This document shows, one piece after another, positions 9,155 through 20,206 of a stretch of 64,000 bases of DNA (position 1 is its first letter; the number at the start of each line of letters is the position of its first letter). The position numbers were made by a program, and so were the translations under genes. Where the stretch lies: positions 1,922,001 to 1,986,000 of the forward strand of contig NZ_JAMQJY010000001.1 of NCBI RefSeq assembly GCF_023703085.1, in the 5' to 3' direction. The stretch is from Alkalicoccobacillus plakortidis. GTDB taxonomy: Bacteria; Bacillota; Bacilli; Bacillales; Bacillaceae_D. The notes beneath the pieces were generated by a model that worked only from the letters and a program-made list of their open reading frames with translations, ran no database searches and was not told the DNA's origin.

Positions 9155-10409
9155 CTACTCCACCTCCAAATAAACCGGACTCCCACTGAGCTCTACTTCA
9201 AATCCATCATCCTCCCACTCCACAGACTTCTCTTCTCCATATAATGAGATTAATCTACCGTTTCCGGCGGCAAGGGGTAGATTATATGATTGCACGTCGT
9301 CTGCCGTTGTCCAGAGTGCGTAGATACTCTTGCTTCTATGAGTGAACTGCAAAGCATAGATTTGCTCTTCGGTTTCAACTCTCTTAGTGAATTGATAGTC
9401 TGCAAAAAGGCTTGTAATTGTCATTAGTGCTTCATAGGAAGGTTTGTGTTGCTCTTGGGCATCCATTAAGCCGAAGTGATGGAGTTCATTTGACCAATCT
9501 GTACCGTTATCTCGCAATCCGTACCAAATACTAATGGGTATGTTATTCCACTCGTTCACCAGCAACATCCGCACAAGGTATTGAGCTTGATGCTCGCTTG
9601 GCTTCGTCTGGTAGAGAAGTTAAAGAATAACCCCATTCTCCGGAAAAAATCTCTATATCTTCTCGGTCCGTATAGGTATCGATTAACTCTTGTAGCATCT
9701 CGTAATCTCCTGTTACAGTTTCTGGCGGGGTGTGGCGATACGGGTGAACGGATATGGCATCTAGGTGCTCAAGGACTCCACGTTTGAAAAGCTCTTCCAT
9801 CCACACAAGTGATTCTCCATTCAAATTAAGCATAGCAGGTCCTGCAATAATGGCTGTTGGATCTAGTTCTTTTATAATTGGAGCGGATATGTGAACTAAG
9901 TCTGCATATGGCTCGTAGGTCGGGGCAGTTAACCAATGATCATCGTAATTGGGTTCATTCCATATCTCCCAAATCCCACCCATGCCTTTGTAGTGGCTGA
10001 CAGTTTCTCGGACAAATTCTGCAAATTTTTCTTTTCCTGCTTGGGTTCCAATTGATTGTTCTCCACTGTAGAGTGGATTTCCGTAGCTTAATATAAAGTA
10101 AGGGCGCATTCCGTTTTTTAGAATTGCATCTGCCAGTTCATCATATCGGGTCTCGCCATACTCATAGATTCCTGGTTCCTTCTCAATCTGTTCCCAGGTT
10201 AGATCAATACGGACCCACGTTACACCGAGTTCAGCAAGCATCTCAATTTCGTTCGCTGTGACTTCGTGAATATTTATCCCGAGTCCATCCGTTACGGAGA
10301 GCTTTTCAAATGTTGGGTCTGCTTCCCAACGTACAATAAAAATAACCGCCATCACGATTACTGAAAAAACGATCAGACCAACGAATAGCCATTTACCCTT
10401 TTTCAGCAT
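9155..10409 (-). CDS. Membrane-anchored clan GH-A glycoside hydrolase, PslG-like, one frameshift
   Basis: After one N-terminal membrane helix (residues 8-28) the protein folds as a TIM-barrel hydrolase. The acid/base glutamate is in WEIWNEPN and a second glutamate in FSGEWGYS, the pattern of GH39/GH5-like enzymes such as PslG, which cleaves the exopolysaccharide made by its own cluster. The frame breaks near 9600; removing one base of GCTTGG at 9596-9601 joins the halves as DEASEHQAQYLVRMLL. It is last in the exopolysaccharide operon and overlaps the polymerase gene by 17 bases, which supports a role in trimming or releasing the polymer outside the membrane. Confidence 0.78.
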
Positions 10410-11703
10410 AAGTGGATACGCCCCTTGCTACGGCATAGATCGCACACAAACATGCGATATGAAACCACAAATATGGTCGTAATATATTTTGGTTCAGCTG
10501 TAGAATTAAAAGTAGGCACATAAGCGCATAGGTCATCGAGCGTAGCATATCCTTATGAGCTAAATTCTGAATCACAGCCGCTCTTTTAAATGGACGGTAG
10601 ATCATTGTGACGATATATAAGACAAATGGAATAAATCCGATAAAACCACTTGCTGCAAGGACTTCAACAAACACCGCCAACCCTTCATATTCCTTGGCAA
10701 CCTCTTGATTCGTCACCGTCACTCCATATGTTCCGCCAATCGTTGGTGCGACTCCACCCAAGCTCACTCCGTAAATCGGATTCTCCTTAATCACATTAAT
10801 GGTATCTTCAAGGTCCGTACTCCGAATATCAACCGAGTGAGCCGGGGTGCCGCCGAGACCAGTACCGGCAAGAAGTGTAGTATCACCAGATAAAATGAGA
10901 GCACCAACAAGCACAATGCCAGAGCAGGTCGCCGCAGCCACAATAAATAAGTGTTTGACCTTAACGGTATCCATGAGCAACCCTTTTAGAAAAAGTAATC
11001 CGTACCTCGCTACCCAAACCCCCATAACGAGAATACCCATTCTAGAGGAGCTAAGCACCAAGGCAAGCGTTGTAATACTAAGTAAAATCATGATCTTGCG
11101 TCTTGTAAAAAGCGTTGATTTTCCATCAAACATCAGATAGAACATCATGACCCAACCAGTAATTAGGTAGGTAGCATAATACGAAGGTTCATAGGAGAAA
11201 CCATTCACGCGAGGAATTCCATCGTTCCACCATTGGGTAATGTACGGAGCAGGTAATCCAACAATCGGTAAAATAAATTGAATAATGCCAAATATCGAGA
11301 GAACCACAAATGAATAGAGATACCATTTAAACAAGGTTTGTGCCTTATTTTCTGTATTCACAAAATAAACGACAGCAAAAATTAATACTATATTTAACGC
11401 TAACCAAAATGCGTATCCTAGGCTTCGCGTCAGGAAGGTTGTATTTGGTATTGTCGCAACGATAACGAATGCCCACAAAAGTAGGTACAAGCCTCCAAGC
11501 GGTATTTTAATGACACCTTTTTTTATGATTGCGCATACCCATCCAATAGCGAGTAAAATCGTAATTAACTGCGGAAACCTAAGTGCAAAACCTCCAACAT
11601 TAAACACTAGGAATAAGTCAGAGGAAACAGTTAATGAGATCAGGATAATAAATAGGATGGAGGGCATAACTTGGTGTTTTTTATCTAAGGCAATCGTATT
11701 CAT
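10393..11703 (-). CDS. O-antigen ligase/polymerase-family membrane protein (Wzy-like)
   Basis: This 436-residue protein has ten to twelve predicted membrane helices and one larger external loop around residues 270-325, the layout of O-antigen ligase/polymerase (Wzy/WaaL) proteins. Proteins of this type join lipid-linked repeat units into a polymer at the outer face of the membrane. RVNGFSYEPSYYATYL, in the middle, resembles the conserved region of the family. With the flippase and initiating sugar transferase in the same operon it completes a Wzx/Wzy-dependent pathway. Sequence divergence in the family is high, so the assignment rests on topology and context. Confidence 0.78.
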   Translation of the reverse strand: MNTIALDKKHQVMPSILFIILISLTVSSDLFLVFNVGGFALRFPQLITILLAIGWVCAIIKKGVIKIPLGGLYLLLWAFVIVATIPNTTFLTRSLGYAFWLALNIVLIFAVVYFVNTENKAQTLFKWYLYSFVVLSIFGIIQFILPIVGLPAPYITQWWNDGIPRVNGFSYEPSYYATYLITGWVMMFYLMFDGKSTLFTRRKIMILLSITTLALVLSSSRMGILVMGVWVARYGLLFLKGLLMDTVKVKHLFIVAAATCSGIVLVGALILSGDTTLLAGTGLGGTPAHSVDIRSTDLEDTINVIKENPIYGVSLGGVAPTIGGTYGVTVTNQEVAKEYEGLAVFVEVLAASGFIGFIPFVLYIVTMIYRPFKRAAVIQNLAHKDMLRSMTYALMCLLLILQLNQNILRPYLWFHIACLCAIYAVARGVSTYAEKG

Positions 11704-11771
11704 AACTGACCCCCCTGCATCTGACTCTATCTCTTTATTCGAGCTGGATTCTATTCATTCCTCTAACTAAC

Positions 11772-12921
11772 TTAAATTGTTGCTTCAGCACAACTAGCCC
11801 TCCATGCCCGCAATGCTGTTGACTCTTCTATCTCTACGTCATCAAAAGTCAAAATTTGACCTGGTTCAATGGGTCGCTTCACTACCGCATCACGCAACAA
11901 TCCGATTGGAATATGATTTGGTTCCTCGCTTAAACGAATGGCTTCTCCCCTCACTTGAAAACTACCAATGCCTTTTTTTATCAACTCTTCTGGCTTCAAG
12001 TTGCGTTTTGTAACAGCTGCTACCCCGATCTTTGGAGACAACCCGTTATTTAGAAGAATGTCTCCTCCTTGACTGACACGTCGAATCGTTTTCATGATTT
12101 CTAAATGACAGAGGTGAAATGGCTGAGTGAGAGTGTAGTAAGGTCCTTTACCAAGCTTTAAATAGTCTAGTGCTGCTGCTTGATTTAGATCGTGAGTGGC
12201 TGTGATAAAAACACCAGGTGGAGCGCTTGGGCAAAGAATATAATCGCTAATAGACTGCCCGTGAATAGATGCTGCACAAGCAAGTTCGTGTGCTCCTTGC
12301 TCTAAATAATCAGCTTGGACTTCCTTTTAAGCCCCTTACTGCAATATCTGCTCCAAGTCCATTTGCTACTAGTGCTTGCTCAATTTGAACCTTGGTTCCA
12401 TCTGTAAAGGATGTGACCATTTCAAGTGACAAACCATTCTTTTGAGACCAGTACTGCATCTCTTCAAGGGTAGGGTTTTCATTTAAAAATCCTTTTATGT
12501 TTCCATATACAAGGGGCGAAAATCCCATCGCTCGTGCATTTTCAGCCAAAGCTGCTAGACTGCCAGGTTGATCACCCTCCGCTTCAGTTAAATATCCACA
12601 TTGCGACAGATAGGAGCCCGTTGTGACCTGCAACTCGGAGTTCATTGTGATGACAGGCAATGATTTTGAAAGAGCTTCTAGAATGACTTCCGTTCCATGG
12701 TGTACATCTCCGCTGCATTCAACTACAATGTCAGCTCCTTCAAGAAAAGCGTGAATAGAGTGGGTGAGATACTCTTTGACTACACCAGAAACATCTTCTA
12801 TCTTTCGGCGAGTCAGTATTTTGTGCACGGCTAGATCAGGAGATGCCTCTATCGCAGCGGTCAGTCCTCTGGCAATGAAACCTGTGCCTGTAATGGCAAC
12901 CTTCACTTGATTACGATCCAC
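11772..12921 (-). CDS. NAD(P)-binding oxidoreductase with C-terminal SAF domain, one frameshift
   Basis: Residues 1-150 form a Rossmann domain (VKVAITGTGFIARGLTAAI; ADIVVECSGDVHHG) like the homoserine-dehydrogenase group. The C-terminal third is a SAF domain of the kind found in sialic-acid synthases and antifreeze-like proteins (EEPNHIPIGLLRDAVVKRPI, then GQILTFDDVE). The frame breaks at 12313-12318 within GCTTGG; dropping one base joins the two halves in the segment LKGSPADYLEQGAHELA. Such proteins recur in exopolysaccharide clusters, where a sugar-modifying role is assumed but, to my knowledge, not settled. It lies between the flippase and polymerase genes. Confidence 0.72.
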
Positions 12922-12939
12922 TTTTGTCCCTCCTCATTC

Positions 12940-14344
12940 TTATAGCTTAGCTTTATGACTACTTATATTTAGCTTCAGTTTGCGTGATTTAGCTAGATCA
13001 TATATTGCTTTAAAACTAGCATCCGTCCTCAGCTTCATCGTGTTTCTCACTACTTTCCACATCCAAACCTGGCAAACAATATTGGCAATAAGCGAACCGA
13101 TCGCAACACCAATGCCACCAAAAACCCAACCGAAACCGATCGTTAAAACAAGTGCCATTAATCCAGTTGTGACCGAGATTTTCATTAGCTTTTTATGCTG
13201 ATCTGCCATCATCATCAGAATCCCACATGCACCATTCCACACAATCGCCAAGCTGTTTTAAGCTAAGCAGAATGAGGAACAAAGATGCTCCTCCATAAAT
13301 GGACCCAAACGCAATCGACATAATCTGTTCAGCGAATAAAAAAAACAAGAGCACTAACCCTACTGATGGTAATGTTGCAAGTCCACCAATCAGCCTTAGA
13401 ATAGGCTCAAGCTCTCTTAATGTTCCTTGTCCATTTTTTGCCGCAACAATTGGTGCAATGACGGCATTTAAGACAATAATCGGCATCATAACAATCGCTG
13501 TTAGCTTAAGAGCTGCCCCGTATAACGCAACGGTATGAGTATCTTCCACAATACCTACAATCCATAAATCTGATTGTTGCAGGAGAAAACTACTTAATGT
13601 CACACCTAAAATCGGCCAACCAGTTGAATAAAGTACTCGATTTGAAACCAAATCTGTATTTTGAACAGGTTTATTTTTTACCGATCTTAGTTTGAATTGC
13701 AGAATCACCCAGCCGGTGATAATCGAAACGATTAATGAAGCTAATGTGACACCTAGCACATCGTTTAGACTTATAGGAGCTTTCGAAACCAGTTGTAACA
13801 CAAGTAACCCTACGATCAGCGCTACATTATAAAAGAAACCACCAAATATCGAAGCAAAGCGAATATCCTGAAGTCCCCTAAAGTACTCAGCCAAAAGCAG
13901 ATGAAAGACATTCCCGGCAATCCAAAGAGCAATAAAAGCTGAAAGGGCGATGATTTCTGAAGCAGGATAGATTGGCCCAAATAAAAAAACAGCCGCTATA
14001 TAATAGCCGCCTCCTACTAGAATAGTCCCACACGCAACAAAAAAGCTGGTTCGCCTGATGACTGAGATCACTTGATTATACTTTTGGTTTTCCATTCCTT
14101 CTGCAATGTATTTGACGGATGTTTGCTCAAGGCCGAGTAACCCAAAATAAGCTCCAAACAGAGCAATGTTAAAACCAAGAAAATATAGACCCGCATCAGC
14201 TTGTGCAAGCATCCTAGTAATTAATCCATTAACAACAAGAACCATAACCGCCGTTGATGCTTTGCCAAGAAAAGCCCACATGCTTCCGGATAAGAGCTTT
14301 TGTTTTAATGCAGCCATCCCATTAACTGGATTTTCTTGCGCCAT
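12940..14344 (-). CDS. Polysaccharide flippase (Wzx/MATE-like), one frameshift
   Basis: The protein has about twelve to fourteen membrane helices and resembles polysaccharide-biosynthesis exporters that flip undecaprenyl-linked repeat units across the membrane. The N-terminus LLSGSMWAFLGKASTAVMVL and the TSVKYIAEG segment are typical. The frame breaks at CCAAGC 13248-13253; removing one base reads through as LSLKQLAIVWNGACGILMM. The start overlaps the end of the glycosyltransferase gene by 23 bases, implying coupling. Joined length is about 467 residues, normal for the family. Confidence 0.8.
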
Positions 14345-15294
14345 AGGCAGTCTCCATCTTTACTTGTGCCGCGTATTTACCTGTTTTCCCTTTTAAGGCA
14401 TCTGTTGCGGCTTGAAAAATAAGGGCACTACGATTTCGCTTTTGATCTTGTTTTCGGACCAAGATTTTCAGATGATACCAAAAGAGATTACGAACGAGCC
14501 TACGTTTTGCCCGTAGCTGTAATGAACTTTTATGAAACTTCGTTGCCATTAGATACGCATTTCGAATGATATAATAGGTTGAAAGGGCAGACAGCTCAGA
14601 ACTTTTGACCGACTGCGACACCTTATGCCAGATAACGGATTTGGGCACGTATTGAATGTTCCATCCTTTTTGCCGTACACGAAGATTCCAATCAACATCT
14701 TCATAATAAAGAAAGTAATCCTCTTCCAGAAGACCAATACCCCTCACAATTTCCGTACGAATTAATAAGCTGCAGCCAACAATATAATTGACCTTTTTAG
14801 CTTGATTATATTGTCCGTTGTCCTGTTTTCCCATGCCGATATGAGCATGTGCCCCAGTTCGTGCGTTAATCTTTCCACCAAGCAAACCAAAGTACATTAC
14901 TATCTGCAAAATAAATCTTAGACCCTGTGATGCCAAGTGTTGGATTTGTTTTCATAGGTTCAACAAGCCTTGTCAGTGAATCGGGTTCGACTAATGTGTC
15001 GTTATTTAATAACCAAATAAAAGCATGACCATTGGCACATGCACGGGTGATCGCTAGATTATTTCCACCTGCAAAACCTCGGTTATTTGGCGATTGCAGA
15101 TAGGTCCATTCATAGGCATAACAATCATCTTGTTTGTCTTTCTTTAACTGTTCAGCTGATCCATCTGTTGAGTCATTATCAACAACATACACATGAAAGT
15201 TCGGATCAACAAGTTGTTCCAATGATTTCATACAATCACGTGTGTCATCATAACCATTCCAATTTAGCAAAATGATAGCCACCGATTGATCCAT
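14322..15294 (-). CDS. GT2-family glycosyltransferase (rhamnosyltransferase-like), one frameshift
   Basis: The N-terminus has the GT-A fold signature: AIILLNWNG, VVDNDSTDGS, NRGFAGGNN and the metal-binding region LLNNDTL. The C-terminal part (VGCSLLIRTEIV, then EDYFLYYEDVDWNLR) matches the rhamnosyltransferase-like branch of family 2. Two frames are joined by removing one base of CCAAGC at 14878-14883, giving VLWFAGGKINARTG. Joined length is about 323 residues, usual for the family. It directly follows rfbB, in keeping with use of a dTDP-linked deoxysugar as donor, which is inference. Confidence 0.8.
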
Positions 15295-15297
15295 ACG

Positions 15298-16275
15298 TTA
15301 ATGTCCTCTCGAATGGCTAACTTTTTTTCCGGTGTTCTGATTCGCAAACCACTCGATTGTTTCTTTTAATCCATCCTCAAAATCATAGACTGGCTTCCAG
15401 CCAAGATCTTGCTTTAGTTTGCTTGCATCAATGGCATAGCGTCGATCATGACCAAGTCGATCGCGCACCGGCACAATTTGACTAGTTGGTACGTTTAGAA
15501 TACCGAGTATTTTTTTCACTAGATCTGCATTATTCCACTCATTATTTGCACCTATGTTATACACACTGCCTGGTTTGGCGTGGTGAAGGACAGCATCGAT
15601 TGCAGAGCAATGATCGTAGACATGGAGCCAATCCCGCACATTTTGCCCATCCCCATATAATGGCACCGGCAGCCCTTGAACAGCGCGGCTAATACAAAGA
15701 GGAATGAGTTTTTCTGGGTACTGATTTGGTCCATAATTATTTGAACAACGTGTAATGCGCGTGTCCATACCATACGTTTCATAATAGGATCTGACAAATA
15801 AATCAGAGCTTGCTTTGCTTGCTGCATAGGGACTATTTGGTGCCAATGGAGTTTCTTCAGTAAAGGAACCTGATCCCCCCAGTGACCCATATACTTCGTC
15901 TGTAGAAATATGAACAAATGTCCCAACTCCATGTAGCCTTGCACTCTCAAGCAAATTTTGTGTACCTAACACATTGGTTTCGACAAACTTGCCTGGGGAT
16001 TCAATACTGCGGTCCACATGAGATTCTGCAGCCAAATGGATCACCGCATCAACTGACGTTTCAAAAAGAACCTGGTCCACTCTGGTTTGGTTGCGGATAT
16101 CTGCATGAACAAATGTATATCGTTCTGAATCTGAAATGGAGGTCAGATTAGCAAGGTTTCCAGCATACGTTAAAGCATCCATATTAACCACCTGGTAATC
16201 TGGATACTTGTTTAAGATATATCGAATAAAATGGCTGCCGATGAACCCGGCTCCACCAGTCACTAATAGTTTCAT
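15298..16275 (-). CDS. rfbB: dTDP-glucose 4,6-dehydratase
   Basis: This 325-residue short-chain dehydrogenase converts dTDP-glucose to dTDP-4-keto-6-deoxyglucose. The NAD site is TGGAGFIGSHFI at the N-terminus; HLAAESHVDRSI and the catalytic YAASK (in SPYAASKASSDLFV) are clear, as is the STDEVYG threonine-aspartate-glutamate motif. It overlaps rfbC by 4 bases. The cluster has rfbA, rfbB and rfbC but no rfbD in this window. Confidence 0.95.
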   Translation of the reverse strand: MKLLVTGGAGFIGSHFIRYILNKYPDYQVVNMDALTYAGNLANLTSISDSERYTFVHADIRNQTRVDQVLFETSVDAVIHLAAESHVDRSIESPGKFVETNVLGTQNLLESARLHGVGTFVHISTDEVYGSLGGSGSFTEETPLAPNSPYAASKASSDLFVRSYYETYGMDTRITRCSNNYGPNQYPEKLIPLCISRAVQGLPVPLYGDGQNVRDWLHVYDHCSAIDAVLHHAKPGSVYNIGANNEWNNADLVKKILGILNVPTSQIVPVRDRLGHDRRYAIDASKLKQDLGWKPVYDFEDGLKETIEWFANQNTGKKVSHSRGH

Positions 16276-16838
16276 ACAATCCCTTCCTTTTTACCGATCT
16301 CTTGCTTCACTGAATCAAGCAATGGTAGCTGTCGATCTTTCTCTGAGAGGATAGGTGAATCAATAGGCCAGTAAATGCCTATCTCTGGATCCGCCCAATA
16401 TATGCCTCGTTCCTTTTCTCGATTATACAACTGATCTACCTTATAGAACACCTGTGTATTCGGCTCTAATGTACAAAATCCGTGAGCAAAACCCTTTGGT
16501 ACAAGCAACTGCTGATGGTCTTCTGCACGAAGCGTCACAGCTGACCACTTGGTGAAGGTCGGGGATTCTGGCCGAATATCCACAACAACATCATAGATTG
16601 AACCCGATAGCACCCGTACCAGCTTTGATTGGGCCGATTCTCCCACTTGAAAATGAAGACCACGAATGACACCCATTTCTATAGAAAGAGAATGATTATC
16701 CTGGATGAACGCTTCAACAATTCCAGCATCACTCCACGCGGACTGCTGATAGCTTTCTGTAAAAAAACCACGAGCATCCTGATATACAGGTGGCTCTATA
16801 AGCTTCACACCTTGAAGCTCAAGCTCTGTTACCTTCAT
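16272..16838 (-). CDS. rfbC: dTDP-4-dehydrorhamnose 3,5-epimerase
   Basis: This 188-residue cupin enzyme epimerises dTDP-4-keto-6-deoxyglucose at C3 and C5. The family motifs are EPPVYQDARGFFTESY, RGLHFQ (catalytic His) and PKGFAHGFCTLE. Length is normal. It lies between rfbA and rfbB in one transcription unit. Confidence 0.95.
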   Translation of the reverse strand: MKVTELELQGVKLIEPPVYQDARGFFTESYQQSAWSDAGIVEAFIQDNHSLSIEMGVIRGLHFQVGESAQSKLVRVLSGSIYDVVVDIRPESPTFTKWSAVTLRAEDHQQLLVPKGFAHGFCTLEPNTQVFYKVDQLYNREKERGIYWADPEIGIYWPIDSPILSEKDRQLPLLDSVKQEIGKKEGIV

Positions 16839-16850
16839 CTGTCTCCTCCT

Positions 16851-17624
16851 TCAGCTGTTTGTCATTACTTCTTGTTCGATTTGCCTGACCGGTTTAGTTA
16901 AAATGTTCTCTAATTGCATGTCGGTCGCCATCGCCTGTGCTCTGCTTAAAGACTGATGAGTTCCAGCATCAATCCACTCTCCCTCGATACATTCATAGTC
17001 TAGCTGCGACTGCGATATATACACATTGTTAATATCAGTGATTTCTAACTCTCCTCTTTCTGATGGTGAGAGTGTATCAATGATTGAAAAAACAGATGAA
17101 GAATACATGTAAATTCCAGTCACCGCAAAGTCAGATTGAGGAATGACGGGTTTCTCTTCAATGGAATGAATTCGCTCATTCATTAGCGTTGGCACCCCAA
17201 ACCTTGATGGATCAGCTACCTTTTTCAAGAAGACCTTTGCTCCAAGCTGCTCCTGTTCAAAGCGATGAACAGCAGACTCTAATGAATGTGTGAAGATATT
17301 GTCTCCGAGCAAAACAGTTACATTTCCATCACCCACAAAACCTCTAGCTAAACGAAGCGCATCAGCAATACCACCTGAGGTTTCCTGGACACGATATGTG
17401 ATCGTTACGCCATATTGCTCTCCACTTCCAAGTAAATGAAGCATGGCCCAAGCGTGTTGCTTGCCAACAACAATTAAAATGTCCCGAATTCCAGCTTGCT
17501 TTAGGCGGGCGATTCCATGCATAATCATCGGATATTTTCCAACCGGTAGCATGTGTTTATTAATTGATGCAGTCAGTGGATAGAGCCGTGTTCCCGTTCC
17601 TCCTGCTAAGATAACACCTTTCAT
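16851..17624 (-). CDS. rfbA: Glucose-1-phosphate thymidylyltransferase
   Basis: This nucleotidyltransferase makes dTDP-glucose from glucose-1-phosphate and dTTP. The N-terminal GVILAGGTGTRLYPLT loop and the sugar-phosphate site NKHMLPVGKYPM are diagnostic; LLGDNIF and VEEKP-type (IEEKPVIPQSDFAVTGIYMY) segments follow. It is a short form of about 257 residues. I choose ATG 17624 with GAGGGG upstream; a TTG at 17633 would add three residues. Confidence 0.92.
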   Translation of the reverse strand: MKGVILAGGTGTRLYPLTASINKHMLPVGKYPMIMHGIARLKQAGIRDILIVVGKQHAWAMLHLLGSGEQYGVTITYRVQETSGGIADALRLARGFVGDGNVTVLLGDNIFTHSLESAVHRFEQEQLGAKVFLKKVADPSRFGVPTLMNERIHSIEEKPVIPQSDFAVTGIYMYSSSVFSIIDTLSPSERGELEITDINNVYISQSQLDYECIEGEWIDAGTHQSLSRAQAMATDMQLENILTKPVRQIEQEVMTNS

Positions 17625-17694
17625 TCGAACCAACCCCTCTTTTTTTAGTGGTATGTGATCTTATCTTATGCAGTATTTAACTAGGTGTTTATCT

Positions 17695-19107
17695 TTAAGA
17701 ATTCACGTGTGTATTCATCAACTGTTCAATTTCTTCCCAGGTTTTACGAATACGCACAATGTCTTGCTCCATTAACTCAAGGCCAGATTGCACTTCAATC
17801 AATTCCACATTGCTTATCGCACGTATTGCATGTTTGACTCCAGATGGAATTTGCAGTACATCTCCTGCTTTCAATGGAATGATCCGCTCGTTTAACACAC
17901 ATTCTGCCTCTCCCTGAATAATGGTCCAGACCTCACTGCGCCGATGATGAACCTGATAGCTACTATTTTTTCCGGATTCTATATGAACTCGTTGAGTCAA
18001 AACCTCACTGCCATCCTCTAATGTGCTGTAATCCATCACCCGGTACCATCCCCAACGCCGTTCTTCATACATCGGCCGCCCGCCTAGTGTTTCCGTTAGT
18101 TCCTTAACACCTGGGCTTGCCTGCTTACTGGAAACAAGAATGCCATCCGGACTGACCGCAACTACCGCATCATTTATTCCGAGTACCGCAACCGGCAGAT
18201 CGAGCTCATTAATGAGGTGCGTATTGCTACATTCTTCTGCAATCACACCTTTTCCGACAATGTTTGTACTCATTTCCTCTGTAAGTGTATTCCATGTACC
18301 AAGATCCTTCCACTTGCCTTGATACGACAGTGTAATTACATTTTCAGCCTGCTCTAAAACGGCATAGTCAAAGCTAATTTTCTCTAGCTCTGAATACTTA
18401 AGTGAAAGAGCATCATAGGAGATGGGTAGACCTGCTTTTGTAAGAAGATTAATCATATAATCAAGCGTGAATGCCGCCACACCACAGTTCCACAAGGCAT
18501 GCTTTTTTATAAGCTCAGCGGCATCTTGTTCGGTTGGTTTTTCTTTAAAATGACTTACCGATGCGTAGGCATGCCCAGGCATATTTGTCGGAACAATGTA
18601 TCCGTATTTTTCAGAGGCGTAGGTCGGCTTTACACCTAAAAGCGCAATATCCGCCTGACTATTAAGTAAGGCTGACTCCATCTCTTTTACTTTTTCAAAA
18701 AATTCATCCTCCACATACGAATCAACAGGAAGAACAGCAATCACTTCATTTAACGAAACTCCTCGAATGGAATACAGGTAGACAGCTGCTAATGCAATCG
18801 CCGGGAATGTATCTCGCCGTTCAGGCTCAACCACCACATCAACCTCGTGACATAGCTGGTTATGAATCATTTCTACCTGCGAAATGCCCGTTGCAATGAC
18901 TGACTGTTGATCTAAATCGACGTTTTTCAATTGCTTCCAGACGCGCTGAACCATTGAAATCTGCTTGCCGTCATCATCTTTTAAAACTTTAAGAAATTGT
19001 TTGGATCGTGTGTCATTGGATAATGGCCAGAGTCGTTTTCCAGAACCACCTGATAAAAGTACAATGTTCAACCCACTCACACTCCTATCCAAATGTTTTG
19101 TATTCAT
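17695..19107 (-). CDS. manC: Mannose-1-phosphate guanylyltransferase with C-terminal cupin domain
   Basis: The enzyme makes GDP-mannose for the exopolysaccharide. The N-terminal nucleotidyltransferase domain starts VLLSGGSGKRLWPLSN and includes VEPERRDTFPAIALAA and FKEKPTEQDA. The last 120 residues form a cupin of the phosphomannose-isomerase type (VHHRRSEVWTIIQGEAECVL), which may act as a PMI module. Length of 470 matches the ManC/CpsB bifunctional class. The start overlaps the end of the next upstream glycosyltransferase by 23 bases. Confidence 0.9.
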   Translation of the reverse strand: MNTKHLDRSVSGLNIVLLSGGSGKRLWPLSNDTRSKQFLKVLKDDDGKQISMVQRVWKQLKNVDLDQQSVIATGISQVEMIHNQLCHEVDVVVEPERRDTFPAIALAAVYLYSIRGVSLNEVIAVLPVDSYVEDEFFEKVKEMESALLNSQADIALLGVKPTYASEKYGYIVPTNMPGHAYASVSHFKEKPTEQDAAELIKKHALWNCGVAAFTLDYMINLLTKAGLPISYDALSLKYSELEKISFDYAVLEQAENVITLSYQGKWKDLGTWNTLTEEMSTNIVGKGVIAEECSNTHLINELDLPVAVLGINDAVVAVSPDGILVSSKQASPGVKELTETLGGRPMYEERRWGWYRVMDYSTLEDGSEVLTQRVHIESGKNSSYQVHHRRSEVWTIIQGEAECVLNERIIPLKAGDVLQIPSGVKHAIRAISNVELIEVQSGLELMEQDIVRIRKTWEEIEQLMNTHVNS

Positions 19108-20206
19108 CCATCACATACTGCTCAAATTGGCTCTTAAAGTGTTCAGGTGAAAATTGCAAAGCATGTTCTCGAATTAATTCCGGCTGAAAAAGTAAGCTCT
19201 TCTGTTCAAATGTCCGAACGGCTTCCTGGATGGCTTGAGTTTCTTGCTTATAAAAAAATAACCCGGTTGACTGCTCACGATCCAAGCCTATCACCGTCTC
19301 CAGTGCCCCACCTTTTCCATAAGCAATAACCGGTGTCCCACAAGCCTGCGCCTCAACTGGAGTAATACCAAAATCCTCTTCTGCTGCAAAAACAAAAGCC
19401 CGAGCTCTCTGCATATAGTCAAGCAGCACCTCAAAGGATTGATAACCAAGCAAGGTAATATTCGGTGTCACCTTCTTTTTGATTTTCTCCATATCCGGCC
19501 CATCACCAATTACATACAGCTGCTTATCCGGCATTTCCGCAAATGCTTGTACAATCAAATCCATTTTTTTATAAGGAACCATTCTTGAAGCAGTTAAGTA
19601 AAAATCATCTTTTTTCTTATTTAATGTAAAAGCAGATACATCAACAGGTGGATAAATCACCTTTGCCTGCCGCTGATACACTTTCTTAATTCGATTACCA
19701 ATAAAATAAGAATTAGCCAAAAAATGATCAACGCTGTTAGAAGTCCGGTAATCCCACATGCGCATATAATGTAGGACTGATTTAGCGACCATTCCTTTTA
19801 TACCCTTGTTTAAATTCGACTCTTTCAAATATTGGTGCTGCAAATCCCACGCATATCGGATTGGTGAATGAATGTAGGAAATATGCAATTGATCCGGCCC
19901 TGTAATGATTCCTTTTGCCACCGCATGTGAGCTTGAAATCACCACATCATAATCGGAGACATCAAGCTGCTCAATTGCCAGTGGCATCAACGGAAGATAC
20001 TGACGGTATTTCTTTTTTGAAAAGGGAAGATTTTGAATAAACGTTGTTTGCACTGGCTTATCCTGAATAAAACCCCTCTGCCCCTTTTCAAGAAAGTCAA
20101 CCGTACTAAACAAATCAGCGTCAGGGTAAATGTGAATCAAGGCCTCAAGTACCTTCTCTGACCCCGCATAGCTCACTAACCAATCATGCACAATCGCGAC
20201 CCTCAT
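19085..20206 (-). CDS. GT4-family glycosyltransferase
   Basis: This 373-residue GT-B enzyme has the family-4 C-terminal domain: FYLTASRMVPYKKMDLIVQA, then VIGDGPDMEKI, ITLLGYQ and the E-x7-E donor motif FGITPVEAQACGTPVIAYGKGG. The N-terminus (VAIVHDWLVSYAGSEKVL) is that of exopolysaccharide mannosyl- or glucosyltransferases. It probably uses the GDP-mannose made by the adjacent manC, which is inference. Genes overlap by 4 bases upstream and 23 downstream. Confidence 0.85.
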   Translation of the reverse strand: MRVAIVHDWLVSYAGSEKVLEALIHIYPDADLFSTVDFLEKGQRGFIQDKPVQTTFIQNLPFSKKKYRQYLPLMPLAIEQLDVSDYDVVISSSHAVAKGIITGPDQLHISYIHSPIRYAWDLQHQYLKESNLNKGIKGMVAKSVLHYMRMWDYRTSNSVDHFLANSYFIGNRIKKVYQRQAKVIYPPVDVSAFTLNKKKDDFYLTASRMVPYKKMDLIVQAFAEMPDKQLYVIGDGPDMEKIKKKVTPNITLLGYQSFEVLLDYMQRARAFVFAAEEDFGITPVEAQACGTPVIAYGKGGALETVIGLDREQSTGLFFYKQETQAIQEAVRTFEQKSLLFQPELIREHALQFSPEHFKSQFEQYVMDEYKTFG